DNA of 37,968 nt from Candidatus Aenigmatarchaeota archaeon (GTDB lineage: Archaea > Aenigmatarchaeota > Aenigmatarchaeia > CG10238-14). Numbering within the stretch: the first letter of the stretch is position 1; every line of letters starts with the position of its first letter. The notes under the pieces were generated by a model. That model ran no database searches, was not told the DNA's origin, and saw only the letters and a program-made list of their open reading frames with translations. Shown here in pieces: positions 36,994 through 37,968 of the stretch. Where the stretch lies: NCBI GenBank assembly GCA_018920345.1, contig JAHLMN010000013.1:1-37968 (forward strand), read 5' to 3'. Position numbers and translations under genes: made by a program.

Positions 36994-37900
36994 CTGTATT
37001 GCCAGAAGCATCTTTCAAAGTAGCCGTATCCCCAGAGTCATTCCATATTGAGCTTGCTTTCCAGCATAATGATGTTTGACTATTTGTACAAGTGCTGTAG
37101 GCAGAGCCACTATAAATTCTTACAGTTGAACCTGGATTAAGTGTAAACCCTGTTGGGAATGTATAAACATTAGTTGAAGCGTCTTGCAATGTCCAACCGC
37201 CCATTGAAACTGGTTCTTCTCCTGTATTTACTATTTCAACCCATTCTGTTGTGTAGCTTATTGAGTTTATTCTTACTGTATATGTTTGTCCATTAGCTTG
37301 ACCACCGTTATTGTTATTATTTTGAGGCATTATTTGATTGTTTAAAACACCTATTTCAGGAAGCACTGTTTGAAGTTTTATTTGCTCCATTTTGTTGACT
37401 TCATTTTCAAGCATAACTCTAGCTGTCTGCATATCTGCCTGAAGCAATTCAGGGTTAAAACCTTGGAAGGTTTCGTTTATACCGCCATTTTGTTTTACTC
37501 TAATTATGCTACCATCTGCATTGCTAAACTCTTCTATGGTTTTGTCTGGATCTTGAGTTATCTTGAGCATATATTTATGTGTTGTCAGCTGCCAAATGCT
37601 TTTATCTGAAGTGGCTATCACTTTAACTGTTGTTCCTGGGCGGCTTAGCTCTTGCACTATATTGTCTGGCGCCATCATAAAATAAAACTTGCCAAATGCT
37701 GTTTCATAGGTACGCTCGAACCGATCAAAAGATAGAGTTTTGCTGGCTCTAGCAGGTATTTTTGTTACATCTGTTTCGTTTATGCCAAGTATGGCCTTAC
37801 CTGCTGGTATGTAGTCGCTATAAGAGTTGGTTGCTAGAAAGGGTATGCTTAGCAATCCTGTTATTATAGAGCCGACTATTATTATGTCGGTTAAGTTCAT
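36971..37900 (-). CDS. Secreted/membrane-anchored protein with C-terminal lamin-tail (LTD) domain
   Basis: N-terminal TM; NNNNNGGQANGQ linker; RINSISYTTEWVEIVNTGEEPVSMGGWTLQDASTNVYTFPTGFTLNPGSTVRIYSG...WNDSGDTATLKDASGNTV. Confidence 0.85.
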   Translation of the reverse strand: MNLTDIIIVGSIITGLLSIPFLATNSYSDYIPAGKAILGINETDVTKIPARASKTLSFDRFERTYETAFGKFYFMMAPDNIVQELSRPGTTVKVIATSDKSIWQLTTHKYMLKITQDPDKTIEEFSNADGSIIRVKQNGGINETFQGFNPELLQADMQTARVMLENEVNKMEQIKLQTVLPEIGVLNNQIMPQNNNNNGGQANGQTYTVRINSISYTTEWVEIVNTGEEPVSMGGWTLQDASTNVYTFPTGFTLNPGSTVRIYSGSAYSTCTNSQTSLCWKASSIWNDSGDTATLKDASGNTVSTYSYP

Positions 37901-37968
37901 TCCATCACTATTAGAAGAGTTTGCTAGATGGGCAGCCCGACAGGGCCTATTTTGGAGAGAAGGACTAT
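37884..37968 (+). CDS. Possible truncated CDS running off the window edge (MSVKFIPSLLEEFARWAARQGLFWREGL...)
   Basis: Open plus frame from ATG 37884 to the window end with protein-like composition; opposite strand to the LTD gene start. Confidence 0.35.
   Translation, partial: MSVKFIPSLLEEFARWAARQGLFWREGL

Noticed and set aside
1-37968. CRISPR array, rRNA or intact transposase genes
   Set aside because: No regularly spaced repeats, rRNA-like sequence or intact transposase/integrase ORF was seen.

Overview
The window is an AT-rich, compact archaeal chromosome segment. Several housekeeping markers support this: aCPSF1 (KH/beta-CASP), thermosome, Rpb4, L21e, Pus10, TrmY, archaeal prefoldin, SRP54/FtsY, Cdc6/Orc1 and aEF-1beta. 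A DPANN-like lineage is possible but not proven. I read five tRNA genes: Pro-TGG, Ile-TAT with two predicted introns, initiator Met-CAT, Val-TAC on the minus strand, and Arg-GCG. The recognisable loci are a ProRS locus, a type IV pilus/Tad-like secretion locus (about 4.5-11.4 kb), a translation/SRP block, and an ABC exporter. The observations most worth follow-up are: (1) a tRNA-Ile(UAU) gene whose two interruptions are both 17 nt and both bounded by relaxed bulge-helix-bulge structures, one of them in the D-arm; (2) a roughly 0.93 kb islet bracketed by tRNA-Arg and an imperfect copy of its 3' end, containing a cysteine-rich exported ORF and a 265-bp inverted-repeat-bounded non-coding segment; (3) next to that islet, a run of orphan genes ending in a KLDGSN-type RNA ligase translationally coupled to an unknown protein; (4) an unknown 233-aa protein coupled to a PIN ribonuclease beside a divergent HTH gene, with the PIN ORF running into a tRNA-Val gene. 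No database search was run. Family calls come from motifs recognised by eye.
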